The notes: generated by a model from the sequence alone, not told the origin. A DNA stretch of 64,000 bases from Candidatus Rhodoferax bjergmarkensis (GCA_016708345.1 JADJFX010000002.1:310001-374000); one strand, 5' to 3'. Numbered from the stretch's first letter, positions 35,344 through 45,297 are shown. A program made the numbers and translations.

Positions 35344-36981
35344 ATGAACTTCCCTGGTATTTCTTTCAACGAAGCGGATGGGCAGATTCTCTTGCTTTCT
35401 CAGCCGATGCCTGATCGTGTGGTAATGGACAGCGCTGCTTTACATGCTCTGTTGCTACAAGAGGGGTATGGACAGTGTTTGCTGATTGAAGATGCCATTG
35501 CAATTGCAGCAAGCAGATGCAATGGCCAGCAGGAGCCTTTTGCATTGCTGGTGGCAAGGCGCTGTGATGCCACGGTGCAGGTTCAAGTTGCAGCTGATGA
35601 AATGACTGCTGAAATCAGCATCACGCCCCCGCAGGGTGGCAAGGCAGCATCCAAAGAAAGCGTTATGTTGGCTTTGGCAACCGCCGGTGTAATGTTCGGC
35701 GTCGATGAGCTTGCCGTGACGAAAGCATGCAATTTGGGAAGTTGCGACCGGGTTCTTGTGGCTACAGGTGTTAGCTTCGAAAATGGATGTGATGCTGTTT
35801 TTGAAGAGTTAATTCCACAAGCAGTAGACAGGGAACCAAAGTTAGATGAAAACGGGCTCATAGACTATCGGGAGCATGGCGAGATTTTGGTGGTTCAAGC
35901 GGATGCACCGCTGATGCGCCGTATTCCTGCCACTCAAGGTGTGGATGGTCATACTGTTCGGGGCCGTGTTCTGCCAGCACAGCCTGGGCACGACGCACAT
36001 TTTGCCTCCCCACTTCCCGGGGCGCATGTGTCAAGTGATGATCCCAATCTGCTCAAGGCAACTGTGAGTGGTCAGCCTGTAAGGGTCAAGTGCGGCGTCA
36101 TGGTTGAGCCGATTCTTATGGTTGATGAAGTCAATATGAAGACCGGCAATATTCACTTTGACGGCACTGTGCATGTGAAAGGAGAAGTCGTCCAGAATAT
36201 GAAGGTTCAGGCAAGCGGTGACATTTTGGTGGACGGCATGGTGGACGGTGGGCAACTCGAAGCAGGTGGAAATATTTTGGTTGCAGGTGGCGTCATTGCC
36301 CATGCCAAACTGCGTGCGGCTGGATCGGTTACAGCCCGGTTTGCCGAAGCGGCAAAAATTTACGCAGGCACCATCATCATGTTGGGTGATATGGCTTTGG
36401 AATGTGAACTGGAGGCACTGAATCAAATCGTTATTGGTTCCGAGTCACCTAAGCGGGGGCGTTTGATTGGTGGAACAGTGAAAGTAATGCTGTTGCTGAG
36501 TGTGCCTATGCTCGGTTCGGTAACAGGTGGAACGACCACGGTGGTAATGGGTGCGAACTCAGAGTTGTTGGAAAAGTATGAAGCGTTGCAAAAACGCATT
36601 GAAGAAGAAAAAGCTGTCGAGGAAAATTTTGAAAAAATCATCAAGCAATTAACAGCTGTAGGTGACCCCAAGGGCTTGCTGGAGCGGGTCAAGGCGTCGA
36701 AGCAGCATGCGCTGCAGGTTTGGGGTCAATCCTTGGTAGAGCGAAGTGAACTTGATAAGGAAATTGAACTCGCGCGAACCGCTAAGGTTATTGTTGGCGT
36801 TGGTGTGGCAGGCTCAGTGAATCTGTCATTTGGTAGCGTGATGACGCGTTTGCGCAGAGAATTTAATGCAGGCATTTTTTCGATCGATCGAGAAGATCAC
36901 ATCTTGTTCAGTGATCCGTCAGGCAAGTCCGTTCCCCAGATTCAGGCTACCTTCAAAGATACAACCGGTATCAAAGCTTAA
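35344..36981 (+). CDS. FapA (DUF342) family protein
   Basis: 545 residues from the ATG at 35344, with GGAGA at 9-bp spacing; a GTG at 35326 is also possible. The FapA core is seen as IDYREHGEILVVQADAPLMR, TQGVDGHTVRGRVLPA and a central right-handed beta-helix of repeated V-x-G motifs (VHVKGEVVQNMKVQASGDIL). A Glu/Lys-rich coiled coil follows (LEKYEALQKRIEEEKAVEEN). FapA-type proteins (polymerisation/assembly-linked, or regulators of motility in Vibrio) have no settled role. It converges with msbA with an 18-bp gap. Confidence 0.85.
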   Translation: MNFPGISFNEADGQILLLSQPMPDRVVMDSAALHALLLQEGYGQCLLIEDAIAIAASRCNGQQEPFALLVARRCDATVQVQVAADEMTAEISITPPQGGKAASKESVMLALATAGVMFGVDELAVTKACNLGSCDRVLVATGVSFENGCDAVFEELIPQAVDREPKLDENGLIDYREHGEILVVQADAPLMRRIPATQGVDGHTVRGRVLPAQPGHDAHFASPLPGAHVSSDDPNLLKATVSGQPVRVKCGVMVEPILMVDEVNMKTGNIHFDGTVHVKGEVVQNMKVQASGDILVDGMVDGGQLEAGGNILVAGGVIAHAKLRAAGSVTARFAEAAKIYAGTIIMLGDMALECELEALNQIVIGSESPKRGRLIGGTVKVMLLLSVPMLGSVTGGTTTVVMGANSELLEKYEALQKRIEEEKAVEENFEKIIKQLTAVGDPKGLLERVKASKQHALQVWGQSLVERSELDKEIELARTAKVIVGVGVAGSVNLSFGSVMTRLRREFNAGIFSIDREDHILFSDPSGKSVPQIQATFKDTTGIKA

Positions 36982-36999
36982 CGGTTTTGAAATCGATCA

Positions 37000-38787
37000 C
37001 TAAATGGTTGCGGACTCTAGGGTTCCGTCATGTAAGCCAATCTTGTAAAGCCTAGCGTACTGTCCATTACGCTGAATTAATTCGGTATGACTTCCAGTTT
37101 CAATAATCCGACCTGTATCCATGACCACGATGCGATCGGCGTGGTGTACGGTTGAAAGTCTGTGCGCAATGACCAGGGTGGTTCTGTTTTTAATCAACTG
37201 CTCCAGTGCATCTTGTACTGTTCGCTCTGATTCCGTATCTAAAGCCGAGGTGGCTTCGTCAAGAATCAAAATAGGTGCGTCCTTGTACAAAGCTCTTGCA
37301 ATTGCCAAACGTTGGCGTTGACCACCCGAGAGTTGCGTCGCGTTATGTCCCACCACTGTGTTGATACCCTGGGGCAATTCGTCAACAAACCGTGTCAAAT
37401 TAGCTGCCTTTAAGCAATGTTTTATTTTTTCAGCGTCGATAGGCATGCCAAGCGCGACATTTGCTGCAACGCTGTCATTGAGCATCACCACATGCTGACT
37501 CACAAATGCCAGTTGTGCCCGCAGGGATTGGAGTGACCAATCTTTTATATTTTGACCGTCAAGTAAAACGTGACCGGCGCTGTTGTCAACAAAGCGACAA
37601 AGCAGGTTCACCAAAGTCGTCTTTCCAGAACCAGATGCACCCACCAGCGCTACGGTTTCGCCGGATTTTATGGACAAACTGAGGTCTTTGAGTGCTGGTG
37701 CAGATTCAGGTGAATAGCTGACGGTAACTTGTGAAAATTCGATATCACCGCAGGCTCGTTGTTTTGAAAAGGATCCTTCGGTTTCACTTGCAGTGGACTC
37801 GATCAGATCCAAGCCGCGTTCCAGTGCTACGAGTCCACGGGTAATCGGACTGGACACTTCGGACAGCTGGCGAATCGGTGCAATGATCATCAGCATGGCG
37901 CTTACAAATGCCACAAAGCCACCGACCGAAGTGCCACTGCTTGCGCTTTGAACCAATGCCACCGAGATAACTGCAGAAAGGGCTATGGCCGCCAGCATCT
38001 GAGTCATAGGAGTCATAGCGGCACCTGCCACAGTAGACTTCATCGCTAAATGACGAAGTGAATCACTTAAATGAGAAAAGCGTTCGGCTTGGGAATTTTG
38101 AGCCGCATACAAGCGAATATCTCGATGAGCCAATACGTTTTCTTCAACCACATAGGCTAGGCTGTCTGTTGCGGATTGACTGGCCTTTGTGATCTTGTGC
38201 AATCGTTTGGTCAATACGCGCATGACCCATGCGACTGAAGGAAACATCACTGTAACGATCAGCGTGAGCTTCCAGTTGAGATACAGCAAATAACCTGTCA
38301 GCGCCAACAGAGTCAAGCCATTGCGAGTCAGGCTCAAAATCGAGTTGACCAGCATGATGGATCCGTTTTGAACCTCATAGACGACAGTATTGGAAAGAGC
38401 GCTTGAGCTTTGATTGGTAAAAAGTTTCAGATCTGCTTCAAGAATTTTTGTGAACATGGCTTGGCGCATGAGAGACAAGCCATGGTTGGTGATTTTTGTC
38501 AATCCAATTTGCGATATGTATCCTGCCAATCCGCGCACACCAAATAAGGAAAGTAGCGAAACGGGAACTGTCCAGATTGCCAGTGAACCTTGTTGAAATC
38601 CCCGATCCAGCAGTTGTTTAAGCAGCGCAGGAATTAAGGGCTCAGTGGCGGATCCAACGACTGCGGCCAATCCAACGAGTAACCAGATGCCAGGAAGACG
38701 TCCAAAGTACGGCTTCAAGCGTTGTAGTCGCTTAAACAAGCTGGTATTTGGACTGGATCGTTCGTCCTTGTTTGATTCAGTTGTCAC
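37000..38787 (-). CDS. msbA: Lipid A export ABC transporter (MsbA-like)
   Basis: 595 residues with an N-terminal six-helix ABC exporter domain and a C-terminal ATPase: Walker A GASGSGKTTL, Q-loop VSQHVVMLNDSVAAN, signature LSGGQRQRLAIARAL, Walker B ILILDEATSALDTESE and H-loop IAHRLSTV. Fused-half exporters of this length in front of an O-antigen ligase gene are usually MsbA, which flips lipid A-core across the inner membrane. Its start overlaps the ligase stop (ATGA), so they are coupled. A multidrug exporter is the alternative. Confidence 0.87.
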   Translation of the reverse strand: MTTESNKDERSSPNTSLFKRLQRLKPYFGRLPGIWLLVGLAAVVGSATEPLIPALLKQLLDRGFQQGSLAIWTVPVSLLSLFGVRGLAGYISQIGLTKITNHGLSLMRQAMFTKILEADLKLFTNQSSSALSNTVVYEVQNGSIMLVNSILSLTRNGLTLLALTGYLLYLNWKLTLIVTVMFPSVAWVMRVLTKRLHKITKASQSATDSLAYVVEENVLAHRDIRLYAAQNSQAERFSHLSDSLRHLAMKSTVAGAAMTPMTQMLAAIALSAVISVALVQSASSGTSVGGFVAFVSAMLMIIAPIRQLSEVSSPITRGLVALERGLDLIESTASETEGSFSKQRACGDIEFSQVTVSYSPESAPALKDLSLSIKSGETVALVGASGSGKTTLVNLLCRFVDNSAGHVLLDGQNIKDWSLQSLRAQLAFVSQHVVMLNDSVAANVALGMPIDAEKIKHCLKAANLTRFVDELPQGINTVVGHNATQLSGGQRQRLAIARALYKDAPILILDEATSALDTESERTVQDALEQLIKNRTTLVIAHRLSTVHHADRIVVMDTGRIIETGSHTELIQRNGQYARLYKIGLHDGTLESATI

Positions 38788-40085
38788 GCGCTAGCTTTCT
38801 CATGCTTCGGATGGATCAATGTGCTGGTCTGAAATGATGTTTCTGTCTTGGTTCTCACTCCCAGAGCCATCAAAAGACCAAGTGCCACACAAAAATAATC
38901 ACCAATCAAAGCGTCGTACAAGCTTGAGTTAAACATGCAAGCGACTGCCATGGCGGCCACCACCGACATTGTGGCTTGCGCGATGGATCGTTCAAAACGC
39001 AAGGCATCTCGTACCAGACTGCCCATGAAAGCCAGCAGAAGCAAGGTGCCGCCAATGCCCAGTTCTACACCCCATAAAAGATACTCCTGATGCGGATTGC
39101 CGGCCTTGCCTTCGCCAAAAACCTGCGCCGCAGCTTTTCCTTCAATTTTTTTCACGGTCATGGTCCAGCTTCCGACACCGTAACCTAGCCATGGTTCTGC
39201 CTGCATTGCTTGCAGTGATCGATGCCATGAATTCAGGCGCCACCCGGATGAGCTTACGCTTGCCGCTTGGTTTGCATGGGTTTGACTCTCCTGGATAATT
39301 TGCGAAATTCTTGACTGAACTTGACTTGATCCAAGATAAATTGCTGCCAAAACGACGATTGGTGTCACAACCAATGTTGCAAGCTGCAATCGTTTTGGCA
39401 TCTGCCACATGACTGCCAGCGAAAGAACGGCTACTGCCACGGCGTAACCGGTACGTCCCTCCAGTAAAAATAATACGTTAATTAAAGCCGCAGCGGCGAA
39501 CAGGCCGCCAGTCCAGCGTGGCCAGATATGGTTGGATCGAAGGTGCCATAAAACCCCAGCAGTGGCGCTAAAAATAATGGATTGATCAAGGTAGGTTGAA
39601 AAAACGACATATCGTCCTTGCAGTGGGTGAATCATGTGAGCTGTCTTCCAAGGAATTGCAACTCCTGCCACAAGCAACCACGAACTGAGCAACAGCAAGC
39701 ATTGACCTAATGCAAAAGCAGCCATTGCGACACGAGCCTCACGTGCCGAGCGTATCAAGCTTACCAGCAATAAAATTTCTAGAATCCTAGCGTGCTTCAC
39801 AAACGCCAGCCATGCGACTTCTTGCTCGCTTGTCGACCAGAGCATGCTCAGAGAGAAAAATAGCAAAATCAGTAGCACCGTTGGTGCTGACCAAAGCTCT
39901 TGTAGTCTTGTGTCAATTCTTTTTTCGATGTGACTGGCGATTAGATAGACCAGTCCAAAAACAAAAACCAGTAGCTTGGCTAGACTGATCCATGCCATGG
40001 GAAGACTGACAGACACAGCAGCCAGACAGACAATAATCAGGCGAAAGCTCCAAACTGATTTGTGTTGATCGGTAGTAGACAACAT
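38784..40085 (-). CDS. O-antigen ligase-like membrane protein (WaaL/Wzy_C)
   Basis: 433 residues with about ten transmembrane helices. The periplasmic loop near the middle carries the Wzy_C pattern: SSGWRLNSWHRSLQAMQAEP, then LGYGVGSWTM and the conserved histidine in AGNPHQEYLLWGVELG. Such proteins join O-antigen (or another glycan) to lipid A-core, or glycosylate pilin. The start is the ATG at 40085. It is upstream of, and overlapping with, msbA on the same strand, supporting the lipopolysaccharide role. Confidence 0.85.
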   Translation of the reverse strand: MLSTTDQHKSVWSFRLIIVCLAAVSVSLPMAWISLAKLLVFVFGLVYLIASHIEKRIDTRLQELWSAPTVLLILLFFSLSMLWSTSEQEVAWLAFVKHARILEILLLVSLIRSAREARVAMAAFALGQCLLLLSSWLLVAGVAIPWKTAHMIHPLQGRYVVFSTYLDQSIIFSATAGVLWHLRSNHIWPRWTGGLFAAAALINVLFLLEGRTGYAVAVAVLSLAVMWQMPKRLQLATLVVTPIVVLAAIYLGSSQVQSRISQIIQESQTHANQAASVSSSGWRLNSWHRSLQAMQAEPWLGYGVGSWTMTVKKIEGKAAAQVFGEGKAGNPHQEYLLWGVELGIGGTLLLLAFMGSLVRDALRFERSIAQATMSVVAAMAVACMFNSSLYDALIGDYFCVALGLLMALGVRTKTETSFQTSTLIHPKHEKASA

Positions 40086-40208
40086 GAAGGGGAGTGCGGC
40101 TATGGGTTTGCAGGCAAAGATGCCTAAATTTATGCACCTAGGGACGACCCGTTACAGGCGGGTACGGCGGATATTATGACGGCAACTTGCTACACTCCTG
40201 GCCATCCT

Positions 40209-40967
40209 ATGCGTCTATCAGCCATTGTCATTACTCGCAACGAGCGTGCAAATATTGCCGATTGTCTTTTGAGTCTTGGTTTTGCGGATGAGGTCGTCGT
40301 GCTGGACAACGGCAGTACCGATGGCACGGCTGATATTGCTCGCAGCCTTGGCGCGAAGGTGTCGCAAAGTCTTGATTGGCCCGGATTCGGACGCCAAAAA
40401 AACAGAGCGCTTGACCTTGCAGGGGGGGAATGGATATTTTCCATTGATGCGGACGAGCGAGTGACGCCAGAACTTCAGAATGAAATCTTATCGATCATTT
40501 CTGGTTCGCCATCTCAAAGTGTCTACAGCATTCCACGTTTGTCCAGTTATTGTGGGCAGTACATGATGCATTCTGGATGGAATCCTGATTTTGTGGCCCG
40601 GTTGTTTCGCCGTGGTTGTGCTCGGTTTTCTGATGATTTAGTGCATGAAAAATTAGTTGCGAAAGAGCCTGCGGTCAAACTTAAATCACATTTGCTTCAC
40701 TTGAGCTTTCCAGATTTTGAGTCCGTGCTAGAAAAAGTGAATCGCTATTCTTCAGCAGGCGCGCAAGGCATGGTCGAGGCAGGCAAGGGTGCCAGTTTGT
40801 GGGGGGCCATAGGGCATGGAGTTTGGGCTTTTTTTCGGACCTATTTTTTACGGCGAGGTTTTTTGGATGGTCAGCTAGGTCTTGCCCTTGCCATATCCAA
40901 TGCTGAGGGAACCTACTACCGGTATGCGAAACGTTGGCTTATTTTGCGGAACCAAGTCAGCAAATGA
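40209..40967 (+). CDS. Family 2 glycosyltransferase, lipopolysaccharide core (WaaE/KdtX-like)
   Basis: 252 residues from the ATG at 40209 (MRLSAIVITRNE); an ATG at 40176 adds 11 unconserved residues. GT2 motifs: VITRNERANIADCLLSL, VVVLDNGSTDGT and the DxD-like motif SIDADERVTPEL. RPSR-type segments are absent. The C-terminal FLRRGFLDGQLGLALA motif is characteristic of WaaE-like beta-1,4-glucosyltransferases acting on heptose I. The ATG of the next transferase overlaps its stop (ATGA). Confidence 0.85.
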   Translation: MRLSAIVITRNERANIADCLLSLGFADEVVVLDNGSTDGTADIARSLGAKVSQSLDWPGFGRQKNRALDLAGGEWIFSIDADERVTPELQNEILSIISGSPSQSVYSIPRLSSYCGQYMMHSGWNPDFVARLFRRGCARFSDDLVHEKLVAKEPAVKLKSHLLHLSFPDFESVLEKVNRYSSAGAQGMVEAGKGASLWGAIGHGVWAFFRTYFLRRGFLDGQLGLALAISNAEGTYYRYAKRWLILRNQVSK

Positions 40968-41824
40968 ATGAGAACGCCAACCTAAGAACTGCTTTCATTG
41001 TTTTGACCTACAACAGGCCTGACAGTTTGTTACAGACATTGCGGGGCTTGTCTGTTCAGTGTGATGATCGGCATGAAATCATCATTGCCGATGACGGCTC
41101 ATCTCAAGCATCGATTGAGTCCATGCAAGCTGGGCTGCCGCCATTTAAATGTTCGGTCCGTCACGTATGGCATCCTGATGTTGGCTTTACCGCCTCACGT
41201 GCGCGGAACTTGGCAGGCGGGTTAAGCACTGCTGACTACTTCGTTTTTATGGATGGAGATTGCATTCCCAATCCTTGCTTTGTTGAGGGTCATGCCTCTT
41301 TGCGTAGTGAGGGATATTTTGTCAACGGCAGTCGTGTTTTGTTAAACGAGTTGTTGACCAAAAAAATTCTTGCCAATGAAGTTGATATTCATACTGCCAA
41401 TTGGCACGATTGGTTGCGTTGGCGTGTCACCGGTGATGCAAATAAGTTAATTCATTTATTGCAATGGCCAAGTGCGCCATTTCGTGAAGAAAGGAAATTT
41501 CGCTGGAAGAAGATCAGAAGTTGTAATTTCGGTGTATGGCGGAGAGACTTTTTCAATGTGAATGGTTTTGATGAAACATTTCAAGGATGGGGTCATGAAG
41601 ATGCTGATTTGGTGTTACGACTTCACAATGCTGGTTTAAGGCGCAGGAACGGTTTTTGTGCCACAGAGGTTTATCATCTGTGGCACAAGGAAAATAGTCG
41701 TGTGAATGAAGAAAAAAACCGGACTTTGGTCATGCAACGCATCCAAACCAGCGTGATACTTGCCGACAGGGGTGTGCGTGATTTGATCACGGCAGGCGAC
41801 GTCACGGTGACGCGGCTCAACTAA
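40964..41824 (+). CDS. Family 2 glycosyltransferase with GT7-like C-terminal domain
   Basis: 286 residues. The N-terminus has FIVLTYNRPDSLLQTLRGLS, IIIADDGSS and the DxD motif FMDGDCIP. The C-terminal part has SCNFGVWRRDFFNVNGFDET and QGWGHEDADLVLRLHNAG, the galactosyltransferase-like domain of the GT7-C family. It probably adds a hexose to the lipopolysaccharide core; the donor is not known. It is coupled to the preceding gene. Confidence 0.85.
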   Translation: MNENANLRTAFIVLTYNRPDSLLQTLRGLSVQCDDRHEIIIADDGSSQASIESMQAGLPPFKCSVRHVWHPDVGFTASRARNLAGGLSTADYFVFMDGDCIPNPCFVEGHASLRSEGYFVNGSRVLLNELLTKKILANEVDIHTANWHDWLRWRVTGDANKLIHLLQWPSAPFREERKFRWKKIRSCNFGVWRRDFFNVNGFDETFQGWGHEDADLVLRLHNAGLRRRNGFCATEVYHLWHKENSRVNEEKNRTLVMQRIQTSVILADRGVRDLITAGDVTVTRLN

Positions 41825-41831
41825 ATTCAAC

Positions 41832-43130
41832 TTGAAAAAATTTGTAAGCACAATGATTAAATCTGGTTTGAGAATTTTCTTTTTGTTTTTATTGCTTGGA
41901 CCTTGGCCAATCGCATTTGCTCAATTTCGTGTCGATGTTTCCGGCATTGGCTTGAACCAATTACCTATTGCCGTCTCAATCTTTCGTGGAGAAGATGAGT
42001 CATCGCAAAAAATCTCTTCAATTGTGCTTGCAGACCTCGAGCGAAGCGGTCAATTTCGCAATGTGGATGCCAGTGGTGCGGTATTGGATGAGACCACTCG
42101 CCCGGATGTTGGTGCTTGGCGTCAAAAAGGGGCAGACTCGTTGGTTTCGGGTAGTGTCAATCGTTTGGCCGACGGTCGTTACGATGTACGGTTTCGACTT
42201 TGGGATGTGGTGCGAGGTCAAGACCTAGGTGGTCAGAGTTACGCTGTGACCCAAGGAGATTTGCGACTCGCTTCACATCGAATTGCAGATTTTGTCTATG
42301 AAAAATTAACAGGGGATAAAGGTGCTTTTTCAACGCGAATAGCCTATGTCACCAAGGCAGCTCAGCGCTATCAGTTGTGGGTATCTGATGCTGACGGTGA
42401 AAACGCCCAGTCGGCTTTGGCAAGTCCCGAACCCATAATTTCTCCGGCGTGGTCACCTAACGGAAGTCAATTGGCCTATGTTTCTTTTGAGTCTCGCAAG
42501 CCGGTGGTGTACACGCATGATGTGGTTACGGGCAAGCGACGTCTGATTGCAAATTTCAAAGGTTCCAACAGCGCTCCGGCATGGTCACCCGATGGGCGCA
42601 CACTGGCGGTGACCTTGAGCCGTGATGGAGGCTCGCAACTTTATTCTATTGATGCGGGTGGTGGCGAGCCGCGCAGACTGGCACAGTCAAGCAATATCGA
42701 CACAGAACCCGTATACACGCCCGATGGAAAGAGTATTTATTTTGTCAGCGATCGTGGAGGATCTCCCCAGATTTACAAGATGCCTGCAACGGGAGGAGGT
42801 GCAGAGAGAGTTACTTTCACAGGCAGTTACAACATTTCTCCCGCCATCAGTTCAGATGGGCGTTGGCTGGCTTACATTTCACGGGTAAGTGGTGCCTTCA
42901 AACTGCATGTGATGGATCTTGTAAGCGGCGTGGCAAGTGCAATTACAGAAACCTCGTCTGACGAAAGTCCGAGTTTTGCACCCAATAGTCGTCTAATTGT
43001 TTATGCAACCCACCAACAAGGCCGAGAAGCGCTTATGACGACGACCCTTGACGGTAAACTGAAAGCACGGTTAGCCGGGCAAAGTGGTGATATTCGTGAA
43101 CCCGACTGGGGTCCATACCAAATTCAATGA
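41832..43130 (+). CDS. tolB: Tol-Pal system protein TolB
   Basis: 432 residues from a TTG at 41832, or 425 from the ATG at 41853, which gives a clean signal peptide (GLRIFFLFLLLGPWPIAFAQ). The periplasmic N-terminal domain (DVSGIGLNQLPIAV) is followed by a six-bladed beta-propeller with repeated SPDG/SSDG-type motifs (PAWSPNGSQLAYVS, PAWSPDGRTLAVTL, ISSDGRWLAYIS). It binds Pal at the outer membrane. tolQ, tolR and tolA are not in the window; pal and cpoB follow directly. Confidence 0.93.
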   Translation: MKKFVSTMIKSGLRIFFLFLLLGPWPIAFAQFRVDVSGIGLNQLPIAVSIFRGEDESSQKISSIVLADLERSGQFRNVDASGAVLDETTRPDVGAWRQKGADSLVSGSVNRLADGRYDVRFRLWDVVRGQDLGGQSYAVTQGDLRLASHRIADFVYEKLTGDKGAFSTRIAYVTKAAQRYQLWVSDADGENAQSALASPEPIISPAWSPNGSQLAYVSFESRKPVVYTHDVVTGKRRLIANFKGSNSAPAWSPDGRTLAVTLSRDGGSQLYSIDAGGGEPRRLAQSSNIDTEPVYTPDGKSIYFVSDRGGSPQIYKMPATGGGAERVTFTGSYNISPAISSDGRWLAYISRVSGAFKLHVMDLVSGVASAITETSSDESPSFAPNSRLIVYATHQQGREALMTTTLDGKLKARLAGQSGDIREPDWGPYQIQ

Positions 43131-43149
43131 AGTTTAAGGAGGAAATTTG

Positions 43150-43692
43150 ATGAAACGCTTTTTATTGGCCATGGGTGTATCTTTTTTTATAGCAGGCTGT
43201 GGTTCGCCTGTAAAACTTAACGATGTGCCTGTCGTGGACAAAGGTGCAACAACGGTGCAGAAGCCCGACGTTGTGAGTTCAGTAAGTACAGTGAGTTCAA
43301 CGAGCACAGGAACCGTAGCGCCCGTAGAAATCGCTAAGTCCACTCAGCAAGTAGTGATGCCAACTGGTTTGCGGATTGTTTATTTTGATTACGATAGTTT
43401 TGTCATCAAACCAGAGTTTCAGTCTGTCGTCGAGTCTCATGCGCGTTACATCAAGGCTGATAAGAGTCGCAAAGTAGTGATTGAGGGGCACACCGATGAG
43501 CGTGGGGGAAGGGAGTACAACTTGGCTCTCGGTCAAAAGAGGGCGGAGGCAGTACGCAGTGCGTTGGGGCTTCTTGGTGTCATCGATAACCAACTCGAGG
43601 CGGTCAGTTTTGGCAAGGAAAAGCCCGCAGCTCTAGGTTCCGATGAGGCTGCAATGGCGAAAAACCGGCGAGCTGAAATCAGTTACCGGTAA
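43150..43692 (+). CDS. pal: Peptidoglycan-associated lipoprotein Pal
   Basis: 180 residues. A lipoprotein signal ends in FFIAGC (Cys as first mature residue). A Ser/Thr/Val-rich linker follows, then an OmpA-like domain with YFDYDSFVIKPEFQSVVESH, KVVIEGHTDERGGREYNLAL, GQKRAEAV and KNRRAEISYR. It anchors the outer membrane to peptidoglycan. The start at 43150 has a near-perfect AAGGAGG ribosome-binding site 6 bp upstream. The ATG lies 19 bp after the tolB stop. Confidence 0.95.
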   Translation: MKRFLLAMGVSFFIAGCGSPVKLNDVPVVDKGATTVQKPDVVSSVSTVSSTSTGTVAPVEIAKSTQQVVMPTGLRIVYFDYDSFVIKPEFQSVVESHARYIKADKSRKVVIEGHTDERGGREYNLALGQKRAEAVRSALGLLGVIDNQLEAVSFGKEKPAALGSDEAAMAKNRRAEISYR

Positions 43693-43700
43693 TTGGGTCT

Positions 43701-44501
43701 GTGCGTACTGTGAAAAACATTCGCTTCAAAAATATTCGTTTAATGGCCACTTCCATGCTGTTTGGCATGGTTGCTACGGCATCAATGGCAGGACTTTTTG
43801 ACGATGAAGAGGCTCGTCGAGCCATACTCGATCTTCGCCAGCGAGTTGATGCAGTCCGCTTGAGTTCCGAGCAAGGTGTAAGTCAAGCCATAGAGCGGGC
43901 CACTGAGGAAAATGCTTCATTGCGCCGAAGTCTTCTTGAATTGCAAAATCAGATTGAAACCTTGCGCTCGGAAGTGTCAAAGGTGCGTGGATTAAATGAG
44001 CAGTTGGTGCGTGACGTGGCGGAACTCCAGCGGCGTCAGAAAGACATTGCCCAAGGCGTAGATGAACGTTTGCGTCAATTTGAACCAATCAAAGTGATCG
44101 TTGATGGCCGCGAGATCATCGCCGAACCTGCGGAAAAACGGGACTACGATGCAGCATTGGCAATTTTTAGAAAAGGTGATTTTGCTGAGGCACAGCCGGC
44201 ATTCGTCGACTTCATCAAACGTTATCCAAAAACTGCTTTTGGGCCTTCCGCGTTGTTTTGGCTTGGCAATGCGCAATACGCAACCCGTGACTACAAAGAA
44301 GCCATCATCAATTTTCGTGATTTGATTGCGCGTGATCCTGCGCATTTGCGTGCCCCTGAGGCTGAGTTGTCAATTGCAAATTGTCTAATTGAACTCAAAG
44401 ACTCGCGAGGCGCACGAAAAACTTTGGAAGACTTGATCAAAGCCTACCCTCAATCAGAAGCTGCAGTCACCGCCAAGGAGCGGCTGTTGCGTCTCAAATA
44501 G
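43701..44501 (+). CDS. cpoB: Tol-Pal associated protein CpoB (YbgF)
   Basis: 266 residues from a GTG at 43701; an ATG at 43743 gives a shorter signal peptide (ATSMLFGMVATASMAG). The first part is a coiled coil (EEARRAILDLRQRVDAVRLS, EENASLRRSLLELQNQIETL). The C-terminal 120 residues are TPR-like (DYDAALAIFRKGDFAEAQPA, FIKRYPKTAFGPSALFWLGN). It coordinates outer-membrane constriction and peptidoglycan synthesis. It is 8 bp after pal. Confidence 0.92.
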   Translation: MRTVKNIRFKNIRLMATSMLFGMVATASMAGLFDDEEARRAILDLRQRVDAVRLSSEQGVSQAIERATEENASLRRSLLELQNQIETLRSEVSKVRGLNEQLVRDVAELQRRQKDIAQGVDERLRQFEPIKVIVDGREIIAEPAEKRDYDAALAIFRKGDFAEAQPAFVDFIKRYPKTAFGPSALFWLGNAQYATRDYKEAIINFRDLIARDPAHLRAPEAELSIANCLIELKDSRGARKTLEDLIKAYPQSEAAVTAKERLLRLK

Positions 44502-44510
44502 CAGATTTTT

Positions 44511-45254
44511 GTGAGCATTGATCGGCGATTTTCTGGCTTGAGTCGGCTCTATGGTGTTTCAGGTGCCCAGCGCATCAAGGACGCACATGTTGTAGTCGTT
44601 GGCATAGGTGGTGTCGGATCTTGGTCCGTTGAGGCATTGGCCCGAAGCGGAGTTGGTCATCTGACACTGATTGATATGGACCATATTGCCGAGTCCAATA
44701 TCAATCGCCAAATTCATGCCGTTGAAACAAGCTTGGGTCAGGCCAAGGTTCTCGCCATGCGAGACCGCATAAAGTCCATCAATCCAAACTGTCATGTGAC
44801 TTGTATCGAAGAATTTGTGAGTCCGACGAATTGGACCTCCCTGTTGGCCACTGATGTCAGTGCTGTGATAGATGCTTGCGATCAGGTGAATGCAAAGACG
44901 TCCATGGCGGTTTGGGCCCGAAACACTAAAAAAGTTTTTATATCGGTCGGTGCTGCGGGAGGCAAAAGACATGCTCATCTGGTTGAAATAGACGATCTTG
45001 CTCATGTAACCCATGATCCTTTGCTAGCGCAAGTTCGCTACCGCTTGCGCAAGGAACACAGCGCTCCTCGTGAAGGGAAAAAAATGGATATTTCCTGTGT
45101 CTTTAGCCGTGAAGCGGTCAAATCACCGGATGCATCCTGTGAAGTTGTGGGCGATGGATCGCTCAACTGTCATGGTTATGGTTCCGTGGTCAGCGTGACG
45201 GCAACCTTTGGTCAATGTGCGGCCGGATGGATTCTTCATCAAGTTTCTGGCTAA
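44511..45254 (+). CDS. tcdA: tRNA threonylcarbamoyladenosine dehydratase (TcdA/YgdL)
   Basis: 247 residues from a GTG at 44511. An E1-like adenylating enzyme that cyclises the t6A at position 37 of tRNAs. The nucleotide site is VVVVGIGGVGSWSVEALARS, followed by DMDHIAESNINRQIHA and the AIDAC-type motif VIDACDQVNAK. The C-terminal segment has SCVFSREAV and GSVVSVTATFGQ. It is 9 bp after cpoB, and a tRNA-Lys gene follows. Confidence 0.9.
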   Translation: MSIDRRFSGLSRLYGVSGAQRIKDAHVVVVGIGGVGSWSVEALARSGVGHLTLIDMDHIAESNINRQIHAVETSLGQAKVLAMRDRIKSINPNCHVTCIEEFVSPTNWTSLLATDVSAVIDACDQVNAKTSMAVWARNTKKVFISVGAAGGKRHAHLVEIDDLAHVTHDPLLAQVRYRLRKEHSAPREGKKMDISCVFSREAVKSPDASCEVVGDGSLNCHGYGSVVSVTATFGQCAAGWILHQVSG

Positions 45255-45285
45255 TTGTTCAAAACGGTAAAAATAAAGCTATAAT
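45255..45285 (+). promoter_or_regulatory. Probable sigma-70 promoter of tRNA-Lys
   Basis: Perfect -10 TATAAT at 45280-45285. Upstream, TTGTTC (45255) or TTCAAA (45258) could be the -35 box, with spacing of 19 or 16 bp. The start of transcription would fall about 45292, about 37 bp before the tRNA. Confidence 0.65.
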
Positions 45286-45297
45286 TTAAGGCTTGAT